This document shows, piece after piece, positions 26,121 to 51,200 of a stretch of 64,000 nucleotides of DNA. The notes under the pieces were generated by a model, which worked only from the letters and a program-made list of their open reading frames with translations, did no database searches and had not been told where the DNA came from. Source of the stretch: Solea solea (lineage: Eukaryota; Chordata; Actinopteri; Pleuronectiformes; Soleidae). Both the position numbers and the translations under genes were made by a program. The stretch spans positions 28,062,151-28,126,150 of the forward strand of contig NC_081142.1 in NCBI RefSeq assembly GCF_958295425.1. Direction: 5' to 3'. The number at the start of each line of letters is the position of its first letter. The stretch's first letter is position 1.

Positions 26121-26259
26121 AGTACATGCACACACACACGGCTGTTTCCAAATCCTCCAGAGAACCATGTCCCAGCCCATACTTTGATCAGCCTTCATCC
26201 TGTTGTCTCTCCTGCATCGTTTGCTTCAGTCTAGCACTGCAGTTGGGTGCACTAGGATC

Positions 26260-26490
26260 CACCGCCTCCTCCTCCTCCGCCTCCTCCTCCTCTAACACAT
26301 CCTCCTACCATCCATCCCTTCCCTCAGTCTGCTGCCTCTGTTTCTCCCCTGACAACAAACATGCAATCTACAGGCTTTCCTTTAAAAGGAGAAATTGATA
26401 GATTGCACAGTAGAAACTCTGTGACAGTAGAGAATGTGTCCAAACACTGAATTAGTACACACACACACACACACACACACACAGGAACAA
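26260..26490. repeat. CTC-type trinucleotide and CA repeats
   Basis: CCTCCTCCTC and CCGCCTCCTC repeats lie at about 26264-26295, and (CA)n at 26457-26482. The stretch 26490-27220 is unique non-coding sequence. Confidence 0.85.
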
Positions 26491-27223
26491 TTATTCCCAT
26501 GAAACACTAAAATGAAGACTGCACATATGCACTTGTATGATATTTAATTCTCAACTAGAATTCCACATGTATTATGATTCTTTTCACAACAGTGCAGTGA
26601 TTGTGTGATTGTGCTGCATGTTCTCCAGCACATGCTGATTTTCTCTGTGGAGAGTGAGTGATTTTCAAACTTTAATTTCCATTTTGAAAAGGCTAATCGT
26701 GAGATAACGTGAGGAATATATTCTTAAGATATTTTAGACTCAAGCAACTATAACAACTATACATTATAAACAAACAGCTGTCCTGATGTTCGGCAGGTGG
26801 GCAATCGATGATGGTCCATAGCCGTCGTCAGGATGGTCTATGTGGCACCATTGGCTCTTGTTGGCATCTACAGGAGACTTGGTTCATTCGGTACCTTTGG
26901 CTCCGGGGCTGCAGGATCCACATTTTGTACACAGTGAAGCTGCTGCACTATCAACAAGATTATGAGAGTAGGTGTAAAGTCAAGACTTGTAACTTCAGTT
27001 GTATTGCCATTGGTGGATAGCAATGGGTTAAATAATGGTTTCCCTTTGAATTCATGATCAGATGTACAAATGACTCTTATGGTACTTCTTTCCCATTGCA
27101 TTGCAATTCATTATTGTTCATTCAAATGTTACCATGTTCAGATATATTGCACTAATCATTTTTAATATTAGTATGGTATGATAAACAAAAGACACATATT
27201 GAATAAAAGCATTTGATTGTAAC

Positions 27224-27424
27224 TCAATTCAGAGCTAAGAAATCACTGTCAACATCAACATGGATGTTGAAATCCCCCACAATGATGATTTTATCTGTAC
27301 TTAGCACTAACTCAGAGAAGAAGTCAGAGACCTCTGGTAGAAACACTGAGGAAGGTGAAGGTGGACGATAATATGAAGTTGCTTCACTGTCAAGAGTCTC
27401 TCCATCTGTGTGAAGACCGGGCAA
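27224..27424 (-). mobile_element. LINE endonuclease fragment (broken)
   Basis: The - strand reads YYRPPSPSS, then SDFFSELVLSTDK and IIIVGDFNIHVDVDSD. GDFNIH with YRPP upstream is the catalytic-domain signature of the APE-type endonuclease of non-LTR retrotransposons. Only about 66 codons survive and the reverse transcriptase was not found next to it. Clade is probably Jockey/L2/Rex1-like, not determinable from this piece. Confidence 0.75.
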
Positions 27425-27776
27425 GATAAACTAACTCTGAGAAGACTTTTCCTTTATTTCATTGACTAATACACAGTACTTCCATCTGCTGGTAAGGAGA
27501 GTCATTTTCTTCTCATGCAGGTGCAGAAAGTTCGTGCTGGTTGCTTGTCAGCTGAAGGCGACGTGGTGTGTGCAAGAGTTAGTTCTTTACCCTGACACAT
27601 GCCAACTGAGGCAGCAGCGCAGTAGTTCCACATCATTCCTTGCTGTCACCCAACTGTCGGTGTTGTAGCCCGGGCTTTATTTACACACCATCTCCAACCT
27701 TCCACCTGGAGGCTCAAGTTTTGCTTTATGTATGTCAGAACTGCATGACTTTACAGATGTTAATATGCATTCAAAT

Positions 27777-28517
27777 TAGTGCTGTCAGTTAAATGTCTTA
27801 CTAACGCAAAGCCACCCTAATGACGTCAAATTTTTAGCGCAAGATTAACGTTCTTTTTGGCCGAGCAAACTCTGTCGTTTTTATCACATGCTGTTGCAAC
27901 AGCTAGTAACATTAGAAAAACCACACCAGATCCAGCTAGACCGGAAACAACACAACAGGCTGCACACACTCGTTTGGGCCAAAGAGTCGTAGCTAACGTT
28001 CGGTTTTGAGTGGATGGCGAGCGCTGTGCGCTTCTCCGTCTCCACGCGGGCTCTCCGTATCCAACGCAGTCTGGATCTCCACGCACTCCCCACATCCAAG
28101 TCATGATGTCTGCAGTGTTACCAACCGAGCTGGCAGACCCCAGAACCGTAGTGAGGAGACCTCCAAAGACCGCTAGCTCCTTTAGCTCGGATTAGCTCAT
28201 CACAGCAACAACACATTAAATCATGGGACTTTATTCACACACTGCAGCTGATACACAGTCTCTGTTATTATTGAGCCGCTCTCACAATAAGAGGAATAAA
28301 CTCACAATATGCAGGTGACAGAGATATTGTCTCAATAAAAAAAAGCAGAGCAGATCCACTTTTCTATGATGATAAGAGCATTAATGAGAAGAAATAATGG
28401 GACACAAAGAAATCAAGGGACATTTAGAATAGATACAAATGTGCCATTAATCGCGAGTTAACTATGACATTAATGCGATTAATCGTGATTAAATATTTAA
28501 ATCGTTTGACAGCACTA
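27777..28517. mobile_element. Non-autonomous hAT-type element, 741 bp, with 8-bp target duplication
   Basis: The left end TAGTGCTGTC and the right end GACAGCACTA are perfect 10-bp inverted repeats. The flanks are ATTCAAAT (27769-27776) and ATTAAAAT (28518-28525), an 8-bp direct repeat with one mismatch, as expected for hAT insertion. The right end carries the ATTAATCGCGAGTTAACTAT and GCGATTAATCGTGATTAAAT motif common to a widespread hAT family. No transposase frame is present. The interior is GC-richer with a short chance frame. Confidence 0.85.
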
Positions 28518-30955
28518 ATTAAAATGTTATTTTATTTTGCACAGAATGTGTCGATGTAAAAGTTTGTGTCTCCATCTGTCTCGCCTGCATACAGAGTGTG
28601 TGTGTGTGTGTGTGTCGTGCTCCTTGTGGTGTCTATCTCTTCTATCTAAAGGAGGCTTTGATTCAACACTTCTGCACTGTAACATATCCCGACACTGTGT
28701 TACAGTGCTGTAGTTCAGGCTGCAGGTGGTGTCTGACCTTCTCTGTGCACAGAGGAGATAACATGTAAACTAAAACAGAGCCAAGCCTTGGCTCACATAC
28801 ATGGGAACGCAGTGGAGGGGATTTGTGTTTATACATCAGCTTTATCACTAATTCTGTGTGTAGACTGAAAATATGAATAACATGACTGACGAAACCCTGA
28901 TCTACAAACAGGTGAGTGCATGAGTTCAAACACTGATTATTTTAGTCGTTGACTAATCAGTCGATTATTTTTTCACTTAGTCGACACTAATAACATTATT
29001 AACCCACGATGCACCAATATCAGTAACAGGTATCAGGTCCGATGCTGCCCTTGTGAACTCATATTTGTATTCATGAAACTACTCTGATGCTGCACCTGAT
29101 ACAACTCTATGTATCTGTAAGTGAGCTGAGCAGAACTGTAAATACTTACTTATCAGTAAGTAAGTAACGCAGACTGTAACCTGTGCTCTGCTCTACAGTC
29201 AACAGGAGAAGGAGAAAAGTCGCTCCTGCAACACAGTTGCACTAAGTTGTTGATAAGTGGTCCATGAAGGTGACTTCCTGTCATTCCCAGCCGACTGGGT
29301 TAAGACAGCAGGGTCACAGGCAGAGGCTGCGGTGGGACAGGACATACTGGGGTTTTAGTTGATGGTTGTAATCCAGGTGTTTGCAGAGGGATAGAGCACA
29401 GACAGCTCGTATATCCATCCCGGGCACAGCCTGGAGGGAGGCCAAGGGTCAGTTTTGGGTTAGATCAGGAGATAGAGTTGATCAAACTTGAAAAGCTGAC
29501 AGGATAATTACAAGGAGCAGCTGACGGGGGGACAGCAGATGCAGAGGCAGCCGTATGCCAATCACAGGCGCCATCTTACCCCATGCCAGTAGAGTTTGAT
29601 GCACAAAGATTACAGATGACAGAAATCATAGCTGTATGGATTTGTGTTCTGCTGCTGAAACTCAGTTGGTGGCACATGATATGAGCTTTCAGGGCAGTGC
29701 CTTTGTCTCTGCTTAAAGCCTCTTAAAAGAGACATTGTTAGCACCTCACTGGACATCGGTCTCTATAGCAACAGAATTGGCATACTCAACACCTGATTCC
29801 CTGGAGCTCACCTGGGCTTTCTGTCTTTCTCATGCACACACACACACACATAAACCAACCAGAAGAAACAGGCAAAACTATAGCGTGTTAAAAGGGAAAG
29901 GCTACTCACTTAAGAGCTTTGGACACAGACACAGACACTGACTCTCACTGACGACACAGACTTTAGCCACTTGACAACATGCACCTGCTCAAGTATGATA
30001 TCTTAACCATGTGTTGATGACACGTTTGGACCAGCAAGTTTGTTACTTTGTAAACCACTCACTCCCTGTCCCAAAAACGTTGTCTGAAAAGCCTGTCTAA
30101 TGAGAAACATTCATTCAGTCATTGTCTACTGTCTACATGTGGGTCAACTCGCAGGGGGACAGAGACATGCAGGGTACACCTGGACATGCCATCAGTCCAT
30201 CACAGGACAAACACAGAGATGAGGAAAACAAATCACTGACCATTATTGCTGTTTCTTTTGTAGATGATCAACCAAGCTTTGTTATTTATAATTTCTTTTC
30301 TGTTATTATCGTTTTTATAAGCAGATTATTGACTAACTAGTGGATAAAAACATGAATCATTGGTTCATGCACGCAGACCTTGGTGACCTTGTTCTGAGAC
30401 AACAATTCTATATATTCTATATATATATATATATATATATAGAGTATATATACATCTATAATTATCATATTTCCATCTTTTTGGCAAAGCAATGAGTGGA
30501 AAAAGTTGTAAACATAGAGATTAACCAGGCTCCACAACCATGAACATTTATGGCAAACAAAAAAATCACAAGTGATAATAGCTTCTTGTTTTTTACAAAG
30601 TATCATCCACGCTTTGGTTATTCCGATTCTATTTATTTCTGGTATGTTGTGTTTATATAAGCAGATTGTTAACCTCCGTGGATGGAAACACATTTAGATG
30701 TTTAATTTGGAATCACTGGTTCATATGAGTATGCTTCATATGTGATTATACTATGCAAATAGACCACTTGATGCCACTCTGCCCTATTGTCGAGGAGGTT
30801 AAATAGGGAGCAGGGGGCTGATGGCCGGGGACAGTGTAGCTTAATGCTGCCTTTCCCATCCTCCTCCTCCCTCTGTCTGCCCCTCCTTCTTCCTCTCTCT
30901 TTCTCTTTTGGGGCAGGGTCAGTTCCTGTGTCTTTGTTGGGGTTCCATCTGCCTG
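28518..30955. other. Non-coding stretch with small repeats
   Basis: A GT run is at 28597-28614, a CA run at about 29834-29850, a family E fragment at 30125-30235 (CCATCAGTCCATCACAGGAC), and a (TA)n tract at 30410-30450. The block 29240-29600 is unique and GC-richer, without an exon signature. No gene is seen. Confidence 0.6.
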
Positions 30956-30956
30956 G

Positions 30957-30960
<4 letters not shown>

Positions 30961-31006
<46 letters not shown>

Positions 31007-31128
31007 ACACACACACGCACACACACGGATCGGCAGTGGCAATTAAACCTGTTCGACACACTTGACAGAGAGGAGCTTTGGGCAGTGTATGTCCACCACG
31101 AGCCATCTGTGAAACAACCACCCACTCA

Positions 31129-31193
<65 letters not shown>
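30961..31193. repeat. Pair of long CA microsatellites
   Basis: (CA)n runs lie at about 30959-31026 and 31132-31192, separated by about 105 bp of unique sequence. (GACA/GATA)n follows at 31421-31456. Open frames on both strands are repeat translations. Confidence 0.95.
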
Positions 31194-31196
<3 letters not shown>

Positions 31197-31454
31197 TGTG
31201 TGTGTGTTGCATTAAACAGATTTCATTCACTGACATTCACCCAGTCCTCTTCTTCTCGTGTGATGGACACATGAGACAGAGGAGTTGAGGGTGGAGAAGG
31301 ACAGGACCATGGATGGATGGATGAGTGGGTGGGAGGGTGTAGAGGGGAGACAGAGTGGATGGACAGCAGACTGGGGAACAGACCTTTTCGTTTATTGTTG
31401 CTCCCTGAAGTAGGACAGCTGACAGACAGACAGATAGACAGATAGACAGATAGA

Positions 31455-31625
31455 CAGGGCAGCTGTAATTACTGGTGGCGGCAGCCCCCTACTGAAGATG
31501 CTGTATTGATATTAGGCTGTTAGCAGGAGATTAACATGACGATGACTGCTGGCCTGGACCCGCCTGGGTCATCATGATGCCATTGTTTGTTTTTTGAGAC
31601 TGAAAAGCCGTAAACGAGAAAACGA
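31455..31625. promoter_or_regulatory. Candidate conserved non-coding element
   Basis: The sequence is complex and non-repetitive, with GCTGTAATTACTGG, GGAGATTAACATGACGATGA, GGGTCATCATGATG and CCATTGTTTG, that is, TAATTA, SOX-type and palindromic ATCATGAT words in 150 bp. No open frame. Enhancer function is inferred only from composition. Confidence 0.3.
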
Positions 31626-32390
31626 GTTTAGGTGAATCAGTTTTCATTTATTCTTTTTACATATCAGCATTTTATCCACACAGGAGCAAAAATGGGTCCT
31701 AGAGTTGGAACATTTCAAAACACCACCCGTGAATTGTACACAACTAATACACTAGTTTGGGAAAACCACGATAACGTAGTCCAACCTCTCTCTTGTGCTT
31801 GCATTGGCAGTCACTATCTTTGTCATCTTCCTCTTCTTGTGTTTGGAGATGCTCATGCTCAACATCTCCTTCTCTGTTTCTGGTGTATTCCTGTCGTAGC
31901 ATTAGTGCACCATACGTACTTACTACAGCATTTAGAGTCCTCTTGGAGGGATTCTCATAGATGAAGCCTTTGCCATGTAAACAGATAACCTTTTAAAAAC
32001 AACAAAGAAAATGATTGTGTTTCAGAGTTAAGGCTCGTGGATTAGTATTAAGAACTAGTACTACATTGGTATTGATTCCTCACTATTAGGTCCAAAGTAT
32101 CAACAGGCATCTGGAAAATCAGCACAGCTATATGTTTGTATGTTCTAATTTACATGATTCCTTATACACGGTATGTACAGTGAGGAATCCTGTAAATGTT
32201 AGTGTTGAGTTTGATGTTGCACATACATGTGCGTCAGATTATTATTCAAGGGGGCAACAGGCAAGACGAGGCTCATTGTTAAAGGGGCACTGGCCCTGGT
32301 TGGACCCCCTCTAGAACCAGTCCACACTTGATGAATACCAAATGTAAATATTCAAAGATTTGAATTAAATCTATGTATTATGGTAAATGC
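31626..32390. other. Non-coding stretch, possible family D relic
   Basis: AACATTTCAAAACACCACCC at about 31709 resembles the complement of 53190-53215. A 110-codon frame covers this relic and has no recognisable protein. The rest is unique. Confidence 0.4.
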
Positions 32391-32394
32391 TTTA

Positions 32395-32640
32395 GGTGAG
32401 TTAGGGGCAATTAGGGACAATAACACCACGGTAATTTAAATGAATATAGTGAACAGCCGCCTAATTAGGGGTCCAATTAAATTCATTATTTTCTCTCCTT
32501 TTCGCTCGCTGTTAGTGGTCTCTACCAGCCCCTGAGGAAAATATCTGACTCCTCTATGTTCACCAGCCAGTCTAGATCTTTGTCTGTCACCGTCTGCTGT
32601 TGCTACTGATGAGTAGATAACATGCAGTTGGGAACGCCAC
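32395..32640. promoter_or_regulatory. Candidate conserved non-coding element
   Basis: Within 100 bp there are GGGGCAATTAGGGACAATAA, GGTAATTTAAATG, CCGCCTAATTAGGGG and CCAATTAAATTCATTA, a dense set of homeobox-type sites, followed by about 130 bp of unique sequence. It lies about 2.2 kb upstream of the pik3r3 p55 start. Function is inferred. Confidence 0.3.
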
Positions 32641-34079
32641 GCCACAAGAGCTTTGAATGGAAGACTAAAGCTGCAGGCTGTTCAACTAAAATGTTCAGCT
32701 AAAAGATCAAATATCAAAACTTTGATTACAGCAGCTGTTTTTTTTTAAGTCAAATCTGGAAATAAGAAGCTACATGGATCAGTCCTGAAATAGACCAGCA
32801 ATCCTGTAAATCCATAACATCCATTTGTGTGTGTGTGTGTGTGTGCAGTAATCCCTGTATTATAGGCTTCCTAAATACATGTTTGCACCTCTGTAGCATC
32901 CCTAAGCTCACGGTTAAGCTTCTATATCATTTACTGGAACTGTGTTTATCTCACTGTAGGCAGCGTCCATCATGCTGTTAATGGCACCTTTTCTTCCTCC
33001 AGAGTTAAATCAGACCAGACCAAACACATTACAGCTGCAGGAAAAATGGGCATTTTCTACTTCTCACGCTTAAGAATAGCATGAATAGCAAGAAAAGCTA
33101 GCTTAATAGTGTATTATGTCATAGCGTCGGGTTGGCTAAAGAGCTAAAGAGGCTCGGGGTCCTGCTAACAGATGGGTTTCTGATGTGGAATTCAAAGTAA
33201 ATCACACTCTATGGTATTCTGTAGGCACAGAGTTTATATGAAATAAATAAAATAGAATAGAGCTCTGGTTGATGACATCACATAACCAAGGTGACACCCT
33301 CTGGCAGGTAATGATGCCATTCACCTCTATATGTCAGACAAGTGGTCTCTTCCCCAGCTGTTTGGAGGAGAGGTGGAGGTGAATCACTGCCATGAAACAT
33401 GCACACAGTGAGCAGAAGAAGAAGAAGACGGAGCGATGGTAAATCATGGACTCGGACTAGATTTACCAAGAGCTCGTCTGCACAGCAACATTAAGACCTG
33501 ACTTTGCAGTGAGTTGGGTTTGAAAATGCCTGTTGCCCCGAGAGCCAGCCAGAAATATCAACACTTGCTCTCATTGACAACAGCTTTTCAGGCTCACCAA
33601 ATAAAATATACTACCACTTATGTCTTCAATCATTTAAGAACATGCTTTATTTAACCATGAGACAGCCTCTTTCTCACAGGAAAACTGAAGTCTGTAAACT
33701 GCTTATTCTGCTATAACAAAGTCCTTGGAGAAAACTGTGTATTTAGTGCACAGGGACATTGAACCTGTTGTTTTCTTCTCTTGTTTGGTGAGATGTTTGA
33801 TCAATGACACATTTGTACTAATTGGTGGAGGCAGCTGTGGATCTGTCTTTCTGTAGAGCACATACATTGACTTATGCTAGTTCCACTGTTATTGACAGAA
33901 GGAAAGAAGAATAAGTCAATTAACAAACGTGAAAACACTTAATAAACTAAGACATGCAGGGAAATAAGATGACATTAGCTCTTTAATATTCATGTTGAGT
34001 GCTGCTGTGTGAACCAGGAGCCACAGTCAGTGAAAACCAGGAGCCACAGTCAGTGAAAACCAGTTCTGGTCCTGAAGTC
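32641..34079. other. Non-coding upstream flank of pik3r3
   Basis: A GT run at 32827-32845 and an imperfect 24-bp tandem pair (CCAGGAGCCACAGTCAGTGA) at about 34016-34062 are present. The rest is unique, with no exon recognised. Confidence 0.6.
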
Positions 34080-34819
34080 ATTTCCTCATTGGCTTTTGAA
34101 TCCAGCCTCTGAGCTCGCGCACAGGATTGCTCGTCGGTTGGCCGGAAAGAATGGCGCCGACCACTGCGAGTATGTGAACGGGGAGAGATGTGAATCATGC
34201 AAGACAACAGCGGTACTTTGTTTTTGTTCCATACAACATTTATAGACACAACGCGGATTTAGCATCGTTCACTTTGGCATAAATGTTAGTTAGTTGTATT
34301 TGTTATGTCACGTGTTTGTGTGTGTGTGTGCGTGTGTGTCCCCCCCCCCCCCCCCCGTGAAGCGCGGCGCAGTGGTTTGTCCCGGTCGTTGTCAGCCTCC
34401 GCTGGTCTCCTCCTGTCAGTGCTCCTCTTAAAAATGAAGCTGGTGAAACTGTGGTGGCAGCGGCGGAGCAGAAGAAGGGCCTGAAATGTAGAGCTGGCAT
34501 CTACTTTCCCGCCGTTTTAATATATATATGTATATATATACATGTAGATATATATATATATATACACACAGAGGGCCTTCATGAAGAGCCCCAAGTCATT
34601 ATGTCGGAGGAAGCAGTCGCAGCCCGGTGCTTGCTGTACACGGTTCGTTTATTTATTCCCGTCTGAAGCAGGGTTTCAGGTCGAAGACATACACGTAGAT
34701 AGATAGGCTTATGTGAGCCTTTTTTTTTATGATCATTTTTATACGTTCCCATTTTCAAAAGCCAGTATTTTTTTCCTTTTTGCGGAGAAAGATAGTTTAG
34801 GTTAAGCCACACGACAGCA
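34080..34819 (+). promoter_or_regulatory. Candidate promoter and 5' leader of the p55 transcript
   Basis: Upstream of the p55 start there is an inverted CCAAT box (ATTGGC, about 34089-34094), an ETS-like CCGGAA and a CpG-containing stretch (CTCGCGCAC, GGCGCCG) at about 34115-34160. A C tract precedes a further GC-rich segment, about 34357-34500. A short upstream reading frame of 16 codons plus stop lies at 34434-34484. A (TA)n tract lies at about 34519-34563. I cannot say where transcription starts or whether an untranslated exon is spliced here, so the extent is approximate. Confidence 0.35.
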
Positions 34820-47499
<12,680 letters not shown>

Positions 47500-48174
47500 A
47501 CCGCAAACCCTCTCTCTGAGACAGGGAGAACAGGGGGAGAGTGACGGAAGGGAGGTGGGAGGTGGGTTTGGTTGAAGTACAAAGCAAACCCCGACCCAAC
47601 ACCAGACCTGTTTTCAAAGATAGATAGAAAACACTTGCTGCAACACACACGTCAGCCACCTTGGAGTTATATATATTTTTACAAGAACCTTTTCAGAGGG
47701 CATTCTTTCTAAAGACTGCTTGATTTGCACAAGGAAGTTTTAAATGTTTGTGAATGTGAAAACAAAGAGAAGGAAGCAAAGAAGGAACCGGAGTAGGACA
47801 ACTTCAGAGTTTCAGGTTGACCCCGCTGCTACCTAAACTCCAGCTCAGACTTTTTACTAGAAACTCAGAGAAAAACCCAACAACAGAGCGAATGATGACG
47901 GGAGACGGCAACAAAACATTCCCATTTTACAAGGTTTTTTTCCACCTCAGATGATTATATTCCAGCTTTTTTTGTTTGTTTTGTTTCTGGAGTCGTCTTT
48001 CCATGTGTCAGATGGTTCCTACAGTTTTCTCCTAACTTTTGTTCACGGTTAATGAGGAGGAGGAGGAGGAGGAGATGAAGAAGATAATGATGATGTCAAG
48101 TTTCTGTTTGTGTCCCGCTCTGTACGAGAAGCAAAAACAATGTAGCATAAAACAAGACAGTGGACGCTGGTTTA

Positions 48175-48206
<32 letters not shown>

Positions 48207-51200
48207 TTCTCCTCCGTGTAGACTGCTGCTGCTGACGGGGTTTAGAGGGAGGGACGGGGGGGAGGAGAGGGGCGGGACAAGTGACACTTAACAGTTTTGT
48301 AGTCATGAGAAAGACAGAGGATTTCTTTTTATACTAACTGTAGACGCACGCTGGTTTTGTTTGTTTGTTTGTTTGTTTGTTTGTTTTTGCCAATGGCAAC
48401 GTCACAGATTAGAACCAGAGACCAAAGGTGGTGTAGAGATGGAAGTGCAAAGACTCTTTCTTTCTTTCTTTTTTCTTTCTTTCTTTCTTTCTTATCTTTT
48501 CTGTGAATGGAGAAAGGAGTGAAGAGAAGTAAATGAATGGTGTGTTTGAGACCACACATAAAGCAGGAGTTTTTGGGCACTTTTCTTTTTTCTTGGCCAG
48601 AAGTTTGAGTAGGAAGTGATGAAGCCACTCCCCTCTGTGACCTCAGCTCTCTGTACGTCACTCTGTGACTCACGAGTACTACAGAACAAGAATGTGCTTT
48701 AAACCAGTGTTTCACTAACTTTCACAATATAAATGTAAAAGATGTGTTCTTCAGATGTTTGCACAGCCATGAGACCACAGACACGCAGAGCTCTGACGTC
48801 ACGTACATGTTTGTGTGTGGTTGAAAGAAAGCGAGTGAATGGTTACATTGGGACTGTTTTGTTTTGTTATAAAACCTTCAGAGATGAATAAGCTTTGATA
48901 ATATAATAATGTTTTTTCTCTGTGTGTAACACGGAGAGAAGACGAGCTGGAGACACAGGCTTCAGGAGCAAATACTGAAAACTTGAAAGAACGTGTGCAA
49001 TGTAGAGTTGAGCAGTGGAGCAGAGAGGAGATGCACTAAGGTCCAAGAGATAATCAAAGTGCACACTTCTGTTGTATTTTATTTTTGACTTTATAACCAG
49101 TGAAAGCATTTTTTATTTTTCAAAGACAGAAAAGCATCACACAGTGAAATGAATCCTCTCTATTGTCTTCTTCTGTCCACTGATTGGCTGTTGATGTAGG
49201 AGAGACGTGTGTCAGTCGACCTCCTCACTGCATCGTTTCACTGGCGTTTTCTCCAAAGATGAAACTCACACACTGATGACAACATTTGACGTGGTGGAGA
49301 ATGTCGCGAACACATCCCACGCGTCTAAAACCTCAGTGTCGCTCCAATAAAATACCATTTTTCACTATCGTTGCAACGATGAATCGATCAATAACTGCTC
49401 ATCTGTTTTTGGAAGTATTCAGATTTCTGCTGTCTTTAACTCAGAAATCATTCAAATGGAATCATTTCTTTTGTGGACAGAACAAGAAAATAATGTCGAG
49501 GTTTTAGACCAAACAGCTGGATAATAATTGTCAGTTGCAGCTCCAGAGTTAACTGATCTACTGAATCTACTTCCTGTTTATCCCGGTACGCACATGTTAC
49601 ATTTTTGTTTGAAAACGCCAAGTGAAAAATGTGAGTGTAGTGTGGATGTGCCTACAGTCTGCTCCACCCCCTCTTAAACGTAACCTCCCCCTTTTTTAAC
49701 TGCACTTGTGGTGGCATGTGCCAGACATTGGCTGAAACGCTGGTTACAAAGTCTCACACACACACACACACACATACACACAGTATATACAATATTTATG
49801 CACACAAATCTTAGGGACTGTGTCAGGTTTTTTTAGGAAGTGGGCCATTGTTTGAGAAGCGAGGCGTTGTGCATGAATGAGATAACCTTGGTTGTACCCA
49901 CCATGTTTTTATCTACCCCCACCTCAGTGTCCAGAGTCCAGATGAGTCAGGGGGAAGTGACGTCACGTTACATTTGAAATGCAAACATGTGGAGCGAGTC
50001 GTGTGCAGTCACTTCTGACCCGTGAACATAGAAACATTCATGTGACAGGACACAGGAGGCGGGATCAGTCGATATAATCTTGAATGTACAAAAGGATCAT
50101 TCCAGGTCCGAAGCAGTTGTTTCCTGTTGTTGTTGTTGTTTTGTTGTTGTTGTTGTGAAAGCGCCGCGATCGTGCATGTTTCTCAGCAACTTAACCCATC
50201 CGAACTCGAGGTGCTACTGGAAACGCAGGCCCATTTGATTCCCGGCAGACCTTTTCCAGGTCTCCCACCGCAGAGTCACTAAACCCTCAGGTGTTTTTTC
50301 AAGTTTACCGTACAAAACTGACCACACAGCAAAGCCAGCCATTTAATAAAGAAAGACAAGTAAATCAGGGTTGTTGTTTTTTGCCTTCACTTGTTCCATC
50401 ATCACTCTCAGCCTCACTTTCATCCCACAACACTTTTGACTTTTGTCGTGTCCCTCATGGCTTCCCATAGCTTCTAACGCCGCGTTCCATTTACACTGGA
50501 ACTCGGAACTGCCAGTGAAAAGTAGGAAACTTACCTCTCTCTCTCCATATGTGTGTGTGTATATATACAGTATATATATATATATATATATACTGTATAT
50601 ATATATATATATACACACACAATGGAATAATAGGTCTATTAACTGCAATTTTGGAATCCCAAGTTGTAAATTGCGAGTTCCAACTACAAATGGATGGCGC
50701 CGTTAGTCTGTGACTCCCCCTACAGGTTGTTTTTGTTTGTTTTTTTAATGCATAGGGATGTTATATTAGAAACCTCCCTAACTCTATATTACTTGAACAA
50801 TATCTCATTGCTCACTGTTGAATGTCTTTCTACGTTGATTTATAGCAGAGTTTTATGACAGATGTACAGTGTTGGTTCCAGGCTAATGTAGAGATACTTT
50901 AGGCGCGTAATCAAACTATTCTCAGAGATTTGTATGTTGTTGTTTTTCTTCGTTCATTCATCCACAAGAGACTCGTGATAATATAAACCTGTGATGTCTG
51001 CATATGAGTCACATTTACACAGAGATGTCAAATCTATCATATATAAATACATATATCAAATATCAAATATATAAATAAGGCTAAAACTAAATATATTACT
51101 GTTTAAGGGGTCATTTTTGATTGTTTTTTTTTTCTTTTCAATTTCTCCCAGACCAAAGATTTCAGTTGTCGTTAATCTTTGAGTTGTCAATTTGTTCCGT

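Noticed and set aside
31632..31964. 110-codon frame as a small gene
   Set aside because: It overlaps sequence resembling a dispersed repeat, and has no motif, signal or splice context to support coding.
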